NCBI GenBank assembly: GCA_021298975.1
Contig: JAJTGC010000010.1
Location: 1 to 64,000 of the forward strand
DNA from: Oxalobacteraceae bacterium
GTDB lineage: Bacteria > Pseudomonadota > Gammaproteobacteria > Burkholderiales > Burkholderiaceae_D
Length of the DNA stretch: 64,000 nt
Direction: 5' to 3'
The notes under the pieces are model-generated. The model made no database searches. It was not told where the DNA came from and saw only the letters and a program-made list of their open reading frames with translations. Within the stretch, counting starts at the first letter, position 1. Each line of letters opens with the position of its first letter. Position numbers and translations under genes: made by a program. Below, one piece after another: positions 24,427-33,420 of this stretch.

Positions 24427-25302
24427 GTGCTGTTGATGCAATTATTGTTGAGCGGCGTTGCGCAAGGCTGCATTTATGGCCTGATCGCGCTGGGCTTTGT
24501 GCTGATCTACAAGGCCACCGAAACCGTCAGTTTTGTTCAAGGTGACCTGATGATGCTGGGTGCCTTTACGGGGCTGGCGCTGGTGTCAGGTCTGGGCCTG
24601 TCGTTCTGGGTGGCCTTGCCAATCGCGATGTTGCTGATGGCCTTGTTCGGCATTCTGCTGGAACGAATCGCGATACGTCCTATTTTGGGTGAGCCTGCTT
24701 TCACGGTCGTCATGCTGACCATCGGCATTGGTTATCTGGCGCGCGGCCTCATCACAATGGTGCCCAATGTCGGCTCCGATACCTTGCCCCTGGACGCACC
24801 CTACAAAGATGAGCTGGTTGCTCTGGGCGACGCTAATTTCAGTGCCGAGCACTTGGTGATCATCGCAGCGACCTTGTTGCTGTGCGGGTTGCTGTTCGCG
24901 CTGTTCCGTTTTACGCGTATCGGTATTGCGATGCAGGCGGCATCACAAAATCAGCTCGCTGCCTATTACATGGGTATTCCTGTGCGCCGCATCAATGGGC
25001 TGGTCTGGGGCCTGGCCGCGGCCGTGGCTGCGATCGCCGGCATGCTGCTGGCGCCGATCACGTTTGTGCATGCCAATATGGGCATGATCGGATTGAAAGC
25101 CTTTCCGGCAGCGGTCGTCGGTGGTTTTGGCAGCCTGCCGGGCGCGATTGCAGGCGGGCTTGTGATCGGTATCACGGAATCCCTCGCGGGATTTTATTTG
25201 CCTGAAGGCGTCAAGGATGTGTGCGCCTATGTTGTGGTGCTCATCGTGTTGATGGTCCGCCCCAACGGTTTGTTCGGCGAAAAGCTGCGCAAGAAAGTCT
25301 AG
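24427..25302 (+). CDS. livH: ABC transporter permease LivH
   Basis: 291 residues from GTG 24427, preceded by GGAGGAG. Family signatures: GCIYGLIALGFVLIYKATETVSFVQGDLMMLGAF at the start and AFPAAVVGGFGSLPGAIAGGLVIGITES near 230. About eight membrane segments. It forms half of the channel of a second HAAT-type importer. This copy is separate from LivM, unlike the fused permease at 9.5-11.4 kb. First gene of an operon running to the nitronate monooxygenase gene. Confidence 0.93.
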   Translation: MLLMQLLLSGVAQGCIYGLIALGFVLIYKATETVSFVQGDLMMLGAFTGLALVSGLGLSFWVALPIAMLLMALFGILLERIAIRPILGEPAFTVVMLTIGIGYLARGLITMVPNVGSDTLPLDAPYKDELVALGDANFSAEHLVIIAATLLLCGLLFALFRFTRIGIAMQAASQNQLAAYYMGIPVRRINGLVWGLAAAVAAIAGMLLAPITFVHANMGMIGLKAFPAAVVGGFGSLPGAIAGGLVIGITESLAGFYLPEGVKDVCAYVVVLIVLMVRPNGLFGEKLRKKV

Positions 25303-25310
25303 CCAACACG

Positions 25311-26387
25311 ATGCGCTTTCTATTTAAAACTCGCTACGAACAAGATATTGCGCTCGCACGTCACGGTGGCCATGTGTTTTGGTATGGGTTGCTGGTACTG
25401 GCGCTGCTGGTAGCGCCCTTCGTCCTTCCGCAATACTGGCTGGAGCAACTGTCCTTCGTGCTGATTTATGGCATCGTCGGATTGGGGCTCATGCTGCTCT
25501 CCGGATTTACCGGCTTGTTCTCGATGGGCCATGGTGCGTTCATGGGGGTCGGCGCCTACGCGCAAGTGTTTTTTGTCGCCGCCGGTGTGCCGTTTCCGCT
25601 GGCGATGTTGTTGGCCATGCTCATTACCGCAGCAGCCGGTTTTCTGGTGGGTTTGCCCGCGCTGCGAGTCAAAGGTATTTATCTGGCGATCTCGACGCTG
25701 AGCTTCGGTTTTATTCTCGAAGAAATTCTGGCGCGCTGGGAATCAGTCACCGGTGGTAACGCGGGAGTGCATGTCAAGCCGCCGGTGTTGTTTGCTGTGA
25801 ACTTCAATACGCCCGTCCTGTTTTATGCGCTGTGTCTGAGCGTCACCGTACTGGCCACGCTGGGTGTGCTCAATCTGCTGCGTGCGCCGACGGGGCGTGC
25901 GTTTGTTGCCGTGCGCGATTCGGAGATATCCGCCCAGAGCATGGGTATTCATGTGGCGCGCACCAAGACCTTGTCATTTGCGATTTCGGCCGCGCTGGCC
26001 GGGTTGGGTGGTGCGCTGTATGCGCACAAGCTGCAATTCATTTCGCCCGATCAGTTCAGTCTGTTGCAATCCATCGAGCTGTTGATGCTCGTGGTGATCG
26101 GCGGATTGGGTTCGATTCACGGCGCTTTTTTTGGGGCGATCTTTTTGATCGTGATGCCGCAGCTGATTGCAATCGGCAAGGATTTTTTGCCAGCGATGAT
26201 CGGTGAGGCGCCCGGGTTGCAAAGTCTTGTGTATGGATTGATTCTGATCTTGTTTGTGCTCTTCGAGCCGCTGGGTATCTACGGCCGCTGGCTCAAGATA
26301 CGTACCTGGCTGGAGATTTTTCCGTTCTATCGGCAGGATATGTTCCGGCGTCAGAAGGCATTCCTCAAGTCGGATCGCTTGAAGTGA
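25311..26387 (+). CDS. livM: ABC transporter permease LivM
   Basis: 358 residues from ATG 25311 (MRFLFKTRYEQD), 8 bases after the LivH stop; an upstream in-frame ATG lies inside livH. LivM signatures: GLMLLSGFTGLFSMGHGAFMGVGAYAQ, KGIYLAISTLSFGFILEEILARWESVTGGNAGV, SFAISAALAGLGGALYAHK and VVIGGLGSIHGAFFGAIFL. Integral inner-membrane protein pairing with LivH. Confidence 0.93.
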   Translation: MRFLFKTRYEQDIALARHGGHVFWYGLLVLALLVAPFVLPQYWLEQLSFVLIYGIVGLGLMLLSGFTGLFSMGHGAFMGVGAYAQVFFVAAGVPFPLAMLLAMLITAAAGFLVGLPALRVKGIYLAISTLSFGFILEEILARWESVTGGNAGVHVKPPVLFAVNFNTPVLFYALCLSVTVLATLGVLNLLRAPTGRAFVAVRDSEISAQSMGIHVARTKTLSFAISAALAGLGGALYAHKLQFISPDQFSLLQSIELLMLVVIGGLGSIHGAFFGAIFLIVMPQLIAIGKDFLPAMIGEAPGLQSLVYGLILILFVLFEPLGIYGRWLKIRTWLEIFPFYRQDMFRRQKAFLKSDRLK

Positions 26388-26397
26388 GGGACGCTTG

Positions 26398-27210
26398 ATG
26401 AACGATCTCCTGCTCACGGTCAGTCATCTGTCGATGCAATTCGGTGGTGTCAAAGCCGTCAATGACGTCAGCTTTGAGGTGCGTCGTGGCGAGGTCTTCA
26501 CGCTGATCGGCCCCAATGGTGCCGGCAAAACGACGGTGTTCAATTTGATCAGCCGTATTTATGCAGCCACCGCAGGCAGCATGACCTATCACACGGCAGA
26601 CGGCGTGGTTAACCTGAGCGCACAGGCGCCGCATCGGATTGCCGCCTTGGGTATCGCACGTACCTTTCAAAATATTGAATTGTTCGAGCAGGCCACGGTT
26701 TTGCAAAATTTGCTCATTGGGCGCCACACGCACCGCCAGACCGGTTTCTGGCGTGACCTGTTGTTTACCTCGCGCGCCAGAGAGGCCGAAATAGCCGCGC
26801 GCCGCAAGGTCGAAGAAATCATCGAGCTGCTCGACTTGCAGCATCATCGCGATGCCCGGATCGGCAATCTGCCCTACGGCGTGCGCAAGGTGGTTGAGAT
26901 GGCACGTGCCTTGTGCACGGCGCCGCAATTGTTACTGCTCGACGAGCCTTCCTCGGGGCTCAATGTCGAAGAAACCGATGACATGGTGTTCTGGATTGGT
27001 GACATCACAGAAGAATTGGGTGTGACGGTGCTGATGGTGGAACATGACATGACGCTGGTGTCGAAAGTATCGGATCGTGTACTGGCCATGAATCAGGGTG
27101 AGGTGCTCGCCACCGGCACGCCTCAGCAAGTGCAAAGTGACCCGGCCGTGATCGAAGCCTATCTGGGCTCCGTCGATGATGTCAGCAGCTTGCGCCGGGA
27201 GCAGCCATGA
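26398..27210 (+). CDS. livG: ABC transporter ATPase LivG
   Basis: 270 residues from ATG 26398. Walker [10 protein letters not shown], LivG-type [22 protein letters not shown], signature region [15 protein letters not shown], Walker [13 protein letters not shown] and H-loop VEHDM are present. The stop overlaps the livF start by four bases (ATGA). The signature LPYGVRK is common in this subfamily when associated with non-amino-acid uptake systems. Confidence 0.93.
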   Translation: MNDLLLTVSHLSMQFGGVKAVNDVSFEVRRGEVFTLIGPNGAGKTTVFNLISRIYAATAGSMTYHTADGVVNLSAQAPHRIAALGIARTFQNIELFEQATVLQNLLIGRHTHRQTGFWRDLLFTSRAREAEIAARRKVEEIIELLDLQHHRDARIGNLPYGVRKVVEMARALCTAPQLLLLDEPSSGLNVEETDDMVFWIGDITEELGVTVLMVEHDMTLVSKVSDRVLAMNQGEVLATGTPQQVQSDPAVIEAYLGSVDDVSSLRREQP

Positions 27211-27989
27211 ATGCCCCGGCAACAGCACTCCTGTCCCTGACCAATGTGGAAAGTGCCTACGGCCCGATCAAGGCCATACGCGGTGTCAGTCTAAACGTGT
27301 TGCGCGGTCAGATTGCCACGGTGCTGGGTTCCAATGGCGCGGGCAAGTCCACGATTCTGAAAACGATTTCCGGCATCATTGATCCGCGCAAAGGCACGGT
27401 GACGTTCAAAGGCGAAGACATCACGGCGCAGGATCCGGCACAGATCGTGCGGCGTGGTTTGGTGCAGGTGCCGGAAGGGCGCGAAGTTTTTCCTTTGTTG
27501 TCGGTTCTCGACAATTTGCAGATGGGTGGCTATACACGGCATGACCGGGATGGATTTGCGCGAGATCTGGAGATGGTCTTTGCGTATTTTCCGGTGCTCA
27601 AAGAGCGCAGTCATCAGGATGCTGGCTTGCTCTCGGGCGGGCAACAGCAGATGCTGGCCATTGCACGCGCGCTGATGTCGGCGCCCGAATTGATGTTGTT
27701 GGACGAGCCGAGTCTGGGTCTGTCACCACGACTCACCAAAGAAATTTTCGAGATTGTGGTGCGCATCAACCGCGAGCGCGGTACGACGATTTTGCTCGTG
27801 GAGCAAAATGCCAACATGGCCTTGAATGCGGCCGACTATGGTTATGTGCTGGAGAACGGCAGAATCGTGATGGAAGATACCTGCGCGCGATTGCGCGACA
27901 AAGAAGATATCAAGGAATTTTATCTCGGTATGAAAGAGGCCGGTGCGCGCGGCGAGCGACGTTGGAAAAAGAAAAAGACCTGGAGATAA
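27207..27989 (+). CDS. livF: ABC transporter ATPase LivF
   Basis: 260 residues. Walker A GSNGAGKST, PEGREVFPLLSVLDNLQMG, signature LLSGGQQQMLAIARAL, Walker B LMLLDEPSLGLSP and VEQNANMAL. A Lys/Arg-rich tail (RGERRWKKKKTWR) extends it beyond the usual length of about 235. Translation is coupled to livG, and the acyl-CoA synthetase gene starts three bases after its stop. Confidence 0.92.
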   Translation: MNAPATALLSLTNVESAYGPIKAIRGVSLNVLRGQIATVLGSNGAGKSTILKTISGIIDPRKGTVTFKGEDITAQDPAQIVRRGLVQVPEGREVFPLLSVLDNLQMGGYTRHDRDGFARDLEMVFAYFPVLKERSHQDAGLLSGGQQQMLAIARALMSAPELMLLDEPSLGLSPRLTKEIFEIVVRINRERGTTILLVEQNANMALNAADYGYVLENGRIVMEDTCARLRDKEDIKEFYLGMKEAGARGERRWKKKKTWR

Positions 27990-27992
27990 CGG

Positions 27993-29846
27993 ATGCTTTG
28001 GACCGCCACAGATCACAAGGTAAATTCGGCTGATTTTGCACGCGGTGAGACCATGTCCGCGATGTTCTGGCATGCGGTGGCCACGCGTGGCGATCAGGTC
28101 TGGATGCGCCAAAAAGAATTCGGTATCTGGGAGTCCTGGGGCTGGAAGCAGGTGGGTCAGTTGGTGGGCGAGGTCGCCAATGGTTTGCTCAGTCTGGATT
28201 TCCAGCCGGGGCAGTGCGCTGCCATTCTTGCCAACACGCGCGTTGAGTGGGTGTGGGCAGACATGGCCACACTGAGCTGTGGTGGTGTTACCAATGGCGT
28301 CTATCCGACAGATTCGAGCGAGCAGTTGCAGTATCTATGTGAAGATTCGAGCGCAACGGTCTTGTTTGTCGAAGATGACGAGCAGCTGGATAAGGCCTTG
28401 TCGGTACGAGCCAATTTGCCGCTGCTGCGCCGCATCATTGTGTTTGACATGAAAGGTCTGCGCAATCTTGATGACGGGATGGTGATCAGCCTGGATCACT
28501 TGCGCGCGCTGGGTCGCGCGTTTGCAGAGCAGTCGCCAGCGCTGTTGTCGGCCAGGGTCGCACAATGTCAGCCGCAGGATTTAGCGATTCTGGTTTATAC
28601 ATCGGGTACCACCGGCAAGCCCAAAGGCGCCATGCATAGTCACGCCGGTCTGGTGTATTCCTGCAGCCGGGCCGCAGAGGGATTGCCGCAAGATGCGCGT
28701 GACGAGCGTATGTGCTTTTTGCCGCTGTGTCATATCGCCGAGCGTTTGCTGGGCGCGTATGCGGCCATTTACAGCGGCACCATTCTCAATTTTGTCGAGA
28801 ACCCGGAAACCGTCCCTGAAAATGTGCGCGAGATTGCGCCGACCACGCTGTTTGCCGTGCCACGTGTGTGGGAAAAATTTTATTCAGCAGTGACGATTGC
28901 CGTCAAAGAGAGCACACCACTGCAACGCGCCGCTTACGACTGGAGTATCCGGGTTGGCGGGCAGATTGCGGATTTGTTTTTGGCGGGTCAGACGATCCCG
29001 GCAAGTCTGAAGCTGCGATTCATTCTGGCACGCTGGCTGGCATTGGATAACATTCGCAAAATGATCGGCATTCATCGGGCGCGCTATCTGACGACGGGTG
29101 CTGCACCGATTTCACCGGACTTGATTCGCTGGTATCTGTCGCTCGGTGTGCCCATGCTTGAAGGCTGGGCGCAAACGGAATCATGCGCGCTGGGTACCAT
29201 GAGTCAGCCGGGTGGTATCCGTCCTGGCATGATCGGTCGTGCCATTGCGGGTACCGAAGTGAGGGTCGATTCGAGTAACGGCGAATTATTGATCCGTGGC
29301 CCCAATGTGTTCATGGGCTACCTCAATCAACCGGAAAAAACCCGCGAGACCATTGATGCAGACGGCTGGCTGCATACGGGTGATGTGGGCGCGATGGATG
29401 CGGAAGGATTTTTTCGCATCACGGACAGGATGAAGGACATTATCATTACTGCCGGCGGAAAAAATATCACGCCGAGTGAGTTCGAGAATGAGCTTAAATT
29501 TTCGCCCTACCTGACCGATGCGGTGGTCATCGGCGACCGGCGCCCTTATCTGGTGGCGATTATCATGATCGATCAGGAAAACGTCGAGCGGTATGCGCAG
29601 GACAATGACGTGCCTTTTTCAAATTATGCCAGCCTCACCTCGGCGCCGGCGGTGCTGGAATTGATTCAGGCCGAAGTAAGCAAAGTGAACAAGAAATTTG
29701 CACGCGTTGAGCAGATAAAAACATTTTGGCTGCTGGATACGCAACTCAGCGCCGAAGATGAAGAGCTGACACCCACCATGAAATTGAAGCGTAAATTTGT
29801 CGAAGCAAAGTATGCACAGCAGATTGAAAAGATGTACAAAAATTAA
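27993..29846 (+). CDS. Long-chain-type acyl-CoA synthetase (AMP-forming)
   Basis: 617 residues. AMP-binding motifs are intact: LVYTSGTTGKPKGAM (P-loop, near 205), YLTTGAAPISPDLIRWYLSLGVPMLEGWAQTE (near 365), and WLHTGDVGAMDAEGFFRITDRMKDIIITAGGKNITPSEFEN (hinge region), with a C-terminal Lys in the LTPTMKLKRK segment that normally serves adenylation. The architecture is that of long-chain FadD15-like ligases. Its place directly after livF and before the binding-protein gene implies that the imported acid is activated to a CoA thioester on entry. Confidence 0.92.
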   Translation: MLWTATDHKVNSADFARGETMSAMFWHAVATRGDQVWMRQKEFGIWESWGWKQVGQLVGEVANGLLSLDFQPGQCAAILANTRVEWVWADMATLSCGGVTNGVYPTDSSEQLQYLCEDSSATVLFVEDDEQLDKALSVRANLPLLRRIIVFDMKGLRNLDDGMVISLDHLRALGRAFAEQSPALLSARVAQCQPQDLAILVYTSGTTGKPKGAMHSHAGLVYSCSRAAEGLPQDARDERMCFLPLCHIAERLLGAYAAIYSGTILNFVENPETVPENVREIAPTTLFAVPRVWEKFYSAVTIAVKESTPLQRAAYDWSIRVGGQIADLFLAGQTIPASLKLRFILARWLALDNIRKMIGIHRARYLTTGAAPISPDLIRWYLSLGVPMLEGWAQTESCALGTMSQPGGIRPGMIGRAIAGTEVRVDSSNGELLIRGPNVFMGYLNQPEKTRETIDADGWLHTGDVGAMDAEGFFRITDRMKDIIITAGGKNITPSEFENELKFSPYLTDAVVIGDRRPYLVAIIMIDQENVERYAQDNDVPFSNYASLTSAPAVLELIQAEVSKVNKKFARVEQIKTFWLLDTQLSAEDEELTPTMKLKRKFVEAKYAQQIEKMYKN

Positions 29847-29864
29847 AAATATGAGGAGACAGTC

Positions 29865-31028
29865 ATGAAAAAAAGTAGATTATTGAGTGCGGTCCTGACC
29901 CTGTTGCTGGCATCACCGGCATGGGCGCAGATGCAGGGTGTGAGCAGCAACGAGATTTTGATTGGTTCGGTGCAAGACTTGTCTGGCCCGATTGCAGCGA
30001 TTGGCAAGTGGGTGCGCAATGGCATGCAGATGCGGGTTGACGAAATCAATGCACAAGGTGGCGTGAACGGCCGCAAGATCCGGATGCTGGTGGAAGACTC
30101 CGCCTACGATCCGAAAAAATCAGTGCTGGCAGTACAAAAACTGGTGAATCAGGACAAGGTGTTCATGGTGGTGGGCCATATGGGTACCGCGCACAACAAC
30201 GCGGCCATGCCGATTCAATTTGAAAAAAACATCGTCAACTTCATGCCAACGACGGGTTCGCGTGACATGTTCGAGCCACCGCATCCATTGAAATTCGGGT
30301 TGCTGCCGCCTTATTTTTCGACCATGCAGGTACAAACGCCTGAATTGTACAAGTCAAAAAAAGCCAGCAAGCCCTGCATTATTTATCAGGACGATGATTA
30401 CGGCATCGAAGTATTGGGTGGCGCCGAGGCCGGACTGAAGTCAATCGGCGTTGAGTTGTTGGAGAAGGCCACCTACAAGCGTGGCGCGACCGATTTTTCT
30501 TCGCAAGTGGCCAAGCTCAAGTCGGCGGGTTGTGATTTTGTCGTCATGGGTACCCTTATTCGCGACACGGTGGCGATTCTGGGTGAGGCGCGCAAGGTGG
30601 GCATGACCGCTACCATGTTGGGATCGTACGTCACCTTTACGGAAATGCTGCCCAAGCTCGGCGGTAAAGTTGCCGAGGGTTTTTATGCCGTCAGCCTGTT
30701 GCAGACGCCTTACGATGACGCATCGTCGCCGGCATTGCGTGAGTGGGTTGCCAAATACAAGGCAAAATTTGATGGCGCCGAGCCCACGATACAATCCGAG
30801 CTGGGCTACATGATGATTGACCTGTTTGCGCGGGCCTCACAAAAAGCCGGGCCGGCACTCGACACCAAGTCGTTCATCGCGGCGATGGAGTCGCTGGGCA
30901 AAGTGGAATACCCGATGTTCGAAAGCCCGGTCTACACCTGGTCTGCGACCCGTCGTCTGGGCAGTCCACAGTCCCGCATGTCCATCGTCGAAGGCGGACG
31001 CTGGAAAGAACTGGGCAATTACAAATAA
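29865..31028 (+). CDS. livK: Periplasmic substrate-binding protein of the second ABC importer
   Basis: 387 residues with a Sec signal peptide (MKKSRLLSAVLTLLLASPAWA, cleavage near 22). The type I binding fold is evident: EILIGSVQDLSGPIAAIGKWVRNGMQMRVDEINAQGGVNGRKIRMLVEDSAYDPKKSVLAVQKLV. It belongs to the branch of LivK-like proteins often found with aromatic or acyl compound operons rather than with amino-acid metabolism. GAGGAG precedes the ATG. Ligand unknown; the neighbouring acyl-CoA synthetase suggests a carboxylic acid. Confidence 0.9.
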   Translation: MKKSRLLSAVLTLLLASPAWAQMQGVSSNEILIGSVQDLSGPIAAIGKWVRNGMQMRVDEINAQGGVNGRKIRMLVEDSAYDPKKSVLAVQKLVNQDKVFMVVGHMGTAHNNAAMPIQFEKNIVNFMPTTGSRDMFEPPHPLKFGLLPPYFSTMQVQTPELYKSKKASKPCIIYQDDDYGIEVLGGAEAGLKSIGVELLEKATYKRGATDFSSQVAKLKSAGCDFVVMGTLIRDTVAILGEARKVGMTATMLGSYVTFTEMLPKLGGKVAEGFYAVSLLQTPYDDASSPALREWVAKYKAKFDGAEPTIQSELGYMMIDLFARASQKAGPALDTKSFIAAMESLGKVEYPMFESPVYTWSATRRLGSPQSRMSIVEGGRWKELGNYK

Positions 31029-31083
31029 TGCCGGGCTATGGACTGGCAAAAACCCGATTGATTAACTTACGCATTGAGACACT

Positions 31084-32064
31084 ATGACCGTACCTGTTCG
31101 CAGCCTGCCGCCCATCCTTCAGAAAATCAAATTTCCGGTGATTGGCAGTCCGCTTTTTATCATCAGCAATCCCAAGCTGGTCATCGCGCAATGTATCGCT
31201 GGCGTGGTGGGCTCAATGCCGGCTTTGAATGCGCGGCCGGCGTCCCAGCTCGATGAATGGCTGGCTGAAATTACCGAGGCTTTGGCCGCACACGACAAAG
31301 CGCATCCGGATCGTCCTGCAGCACCCTTTGCAATCAATCAGATCGTCCATAAAAGTAATGATCGTCTCGACCATGATTTGCAGGTCTGTGCGAAATACAA
31401 GGTGCCGATCACGATCACCAGCCTGGGCGCTCGCGAAGATGTGAATCAGGCGGTGCATAGCTGGGGTGGTGTGGTGCTGCATGACGTCATCAATAATGTC
31501 TATGCGCACAAGGCGATCGAAAAAGGTGCCGATGGTCTCATTCCGGTGGCCGCTGGCGCAGGCGGGCATGCGAGTGTAAAAAGTCCGTTTGCAATGATTC
31601 AGGAAATTCGTGACTGGTTTGGCGGACCGGTGGCGCTCTCGGGCTCGATCGCCTCCGGCGGCGCGATCCTCGCGTCACAGGCGATGGGTGCTGATTTTGC
31701 GTATATCGGTTCTGCCTTTATTGCGACCGACGAAGCACGCGCCTCGGATGGGTACAAGGAGATGATTACCACCTCCAATTCGGATGATATTGTCTACAGT
31801 AATTTCTACACGGGTGTGCATGGCAATTATCTCAAGGGCAGTATCAAAAATGCCGGCATGGATCCGGACAATCTGCCCCAGAGCGATCCCAGCAAGATGA
31901 ATTTCAGCAGCGGCGATAGTGGTATCAGCGCCAAGGCCTGGAAAGATATCTGGGGCTGCGGGCAGGGTATTGGTGCGGTGCGCGAGGTGGTACCAGCAGC
32001 TGCACTGATCGCGCGTTTTCAGCGGGAATACGCAGAGGCGAAAGCGAAAATCTGCGCATCCTGA
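31084..32064 (+). CDS. Nitronate monooxygenase / 2-nitropropane dioxygenase-like flavoprotein
   Basis: 326 residues, FMN-dependent TIM barrel. FMN-contact motifs AAGAGGHAS, LSGSIASGGAIL and GADFAYIGSAFIATDEA are clear, and PVIGSPLFIISNPKLV at the N-terminus is typical. Family members oxidise nitronates or, in the broader group, reduce or isomerise enoyl-type compounds. It is the last gene of the plus-strand operon, 55 bases after the binding protein, and is closed by a hairpin terminator. A role in the acyl-CoA pathway rather than in nitronate detoxification is possible from context. Confidence 0.85.
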   Translation: MTVPVRSLPPILQKIKFPVIGSPLFIISNPKLVIAQCIAGVVGSMPALNARPASQLDEWLAEITEALAAHDKAHPDRPAAPFAINQIVHKSNDRLDHDLQVCAKYKVPITITSLGAREDVNQAVHSWGGVVLHDVINNVYAHKAIEKGADGLIPVAAGAGGHASVKSPFAMIQEIRDWFGGPVALSGSIASGGAILASQAMGADFAYIGSAFIATDEARASDGYKEMITTSNSDDIVYSNFYTGVHGNYLKGSIKNAGMDPDNLPQSDPSKMNFSSGDSGISAKAWKDIWGCGQGIGAVREVVPAAALIARFQREYAEAKAKICAS

Positions 32065-32088
32065 TGGTGCGCGTTTTGTGTTGAATTG

Positions 32089-32124
32089 AACGGCGTCACC
32101 CCAGCTTGGGTGATGCCGTTTTTT
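32089..32124 (+). terminator. Intrinsic terminator after the second transport operon
   Basis: Arms aacggcgtcaccc (32089-32101) and gggtgatgccgtt (32108-32120) pair over 13 bases with one G-U, a 6-base loop, followed by a T-run. It ends exactly where the convergent isomerase gene ends. Confidence 0.85.
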
Positions 32125-32734
32125 ATTGTGATCGAGCCAGCACGGCGTCGCGCACCAAGTCCAGTCGGTCATTCCCGAAGTACATGTCGTCCTCGCCGAC
32201 AAAGAAGGTGGGTGAGCCGAAACCACCGCGTGCAATGAGCGCATCAGTGTTGGCTTTTAATTGCGCCTTGATACCGGGCTCGGTCATACCTTCCAGCAGC
32301 GCTGCGGCGTCGACGCCGATCTGCTCGCACAAGCCCTGCAATACCGCATCGCTCGAGATATCCTGATCGTGCGTCCAGTACGCCGCAAAGGCAGCCGCAG
32401 CAAACAGTTCGAACTTCGCCGGCAGCTGCGATTGCAGCCACAAACAGGCGCGCATGGCCTTGACGCTATTGACCGGAAATATCGTGGGCGGGAAAAGAAT
32501 GCTGATACCTTCATGACGCGCCCAATCGGCGAGGTCTTTGCGCAGATAGGCCTGCTTGGCCGGTACGCCGCGCTCGCGAAATTCATAGACACTTGGATTG
32601 ACGGCGTTGAAGACGCCACCGACCAGTATCGGCTTCCAGTCGACGGTGGTGTCGAGCTCGACCGCCAGTCGCTGCAGCCGGCGAAACGCGAGCCAGGTCC
32701 ACGGACTGGAAATATCAAAGTAGCAGGTGATCAT
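32123..32734 (-). CDS. 2-hydroxychromene-2-carboxylate isomerase-like protein (DsbA/GST-kappa fold)
   Basis: 203 residues. The N-terminus YFDISSPWTWLA carries the Ser that replaces the redox Cys in this DsbA-fold family, and PTIFPVNSVKAMRA and GGFGSPTFFVGEDDMYFGNDRLDLV are typical. The founding enzyme isomerises 2-hydroxychromene-2-carboxylate in naphthalene breakdown using glutathione, but most relatives act on unknown substrates. It is the last gene of the minus-strand CoA-degradation operon, overlapping the GST gene by four bases, so it probably works with that GST. Confidence 0.85.
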   Translation of the reverse strand: MITCYFDISSPWTWLAFRRLQRLAVELDTTVDWKPILVGGVFNAVNPSVYEFRERGVPAKQAYLRKDLADWARHEGISILFPPTIFPVNSVKAMRACLWLQSQLPAKFELFAAAAFAAYWTHDQDISSDAVLQGLCEQIGVDAAALLEGMTEPGIKAQLKANTDALIARGGFGSPTFFVGEDDMYFGNDRLDLVRDAVLARSQ

Positions 32735-33420
32735 GTCGTTCCTTGCGCGCCGAACAGATTTTTTCGGGCTTCATCGTCCAGAGTTTTTTGAAGCGACGCT
32801 TTACCCACCGCCAGCCCGCGCTGCACCGCATCGCGCGATCGTACCAGCGCATACCAGCGTTTGATGGCGGGGTAATCATCCAGCGTCAAACCTTGTGCTT
32901 TATGCGTCATGATCCAAGGGAAAATCGCGATGTCAGCGATGCTGTAATCGCCAAGCAAATACGCAGTACTTTGCGCGAGCTGGGTATCGAGTACCCGGTA
33001 AAGTCTTTGGGTTTCTGTCGCATAGCGTTCGATCGCATACGGCAGCGGTTCGGGCGCATAGAGTTTGAAATGACCATGCTGACCCAGCATCGGCCCCAGA
33101 CCACCGATTTGCCACATCAGCCATTGCTGTACGGCGAGCTTGCCGCGCCAGTCAGCCGGCTGCAGTTGTCCGGTTTTATCGGCGAGATATTGCAGGATTG
33201 CGCCGCTCTCGAAAACAGAGACCACTGCGCCGCCATCCGCGGGCGTGTGATCTATCATCGCCGGTATGCGGTTGTTGGGGCTGATTCGCAAAAACGCCGG
33301 ATCAAACTGTTCGCCCTTGCCCAGATTGACCGGCACCACGCGATAGGGCAGTGCCAGCTCTTCGAGAGCAATCGAAATTTTCCAGCCGTTCGGCGTGGGC
33401 CAATAGTAGAGATCGATCAT
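32731..33420 (-). CDS. Glutathione S-transferase (YfcG/Ure2-like)
   Basis: 229 residues with the thioredoxin-like N-terminal domain (MIDLYYWPTPNGWKISIALEELALPYRVVPV, then SPNNRIPAMID, then VFESGAILQYLADKTGQ) and an all-helical C-terminal domain containing YLLGDYSIADIAIFPW. The TPNG motif is characteristic of the Ure2p/YfcG class, which often shows disulfide-bond reductase rather than classical transferase activity. It lies between acyl-CoA dehydrogenase and the isomerase gene with zero or negative spacing. Confidence 0.9.
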   Translation of the reverse strand: MIDLYYWPTPNGWKISIALEELALPYRVVPVNLGKGEQFDPAFLRISPNNRIPAMIDHTPADGGAVVSVFESGAILQYLADKTGQLQPADWRGKLAVQQWLMWQIGGLGPMLGQHGHFKLYAPEPLPYAIERYATETQRLYRVLDTQLAQSTAYLLGDYSIADIAIFPWIMTHKAQGLTLDDYPAIKRWYALVRSRDAVQRGLAVGKASLQKTLDDEARKNLFGAQGTT

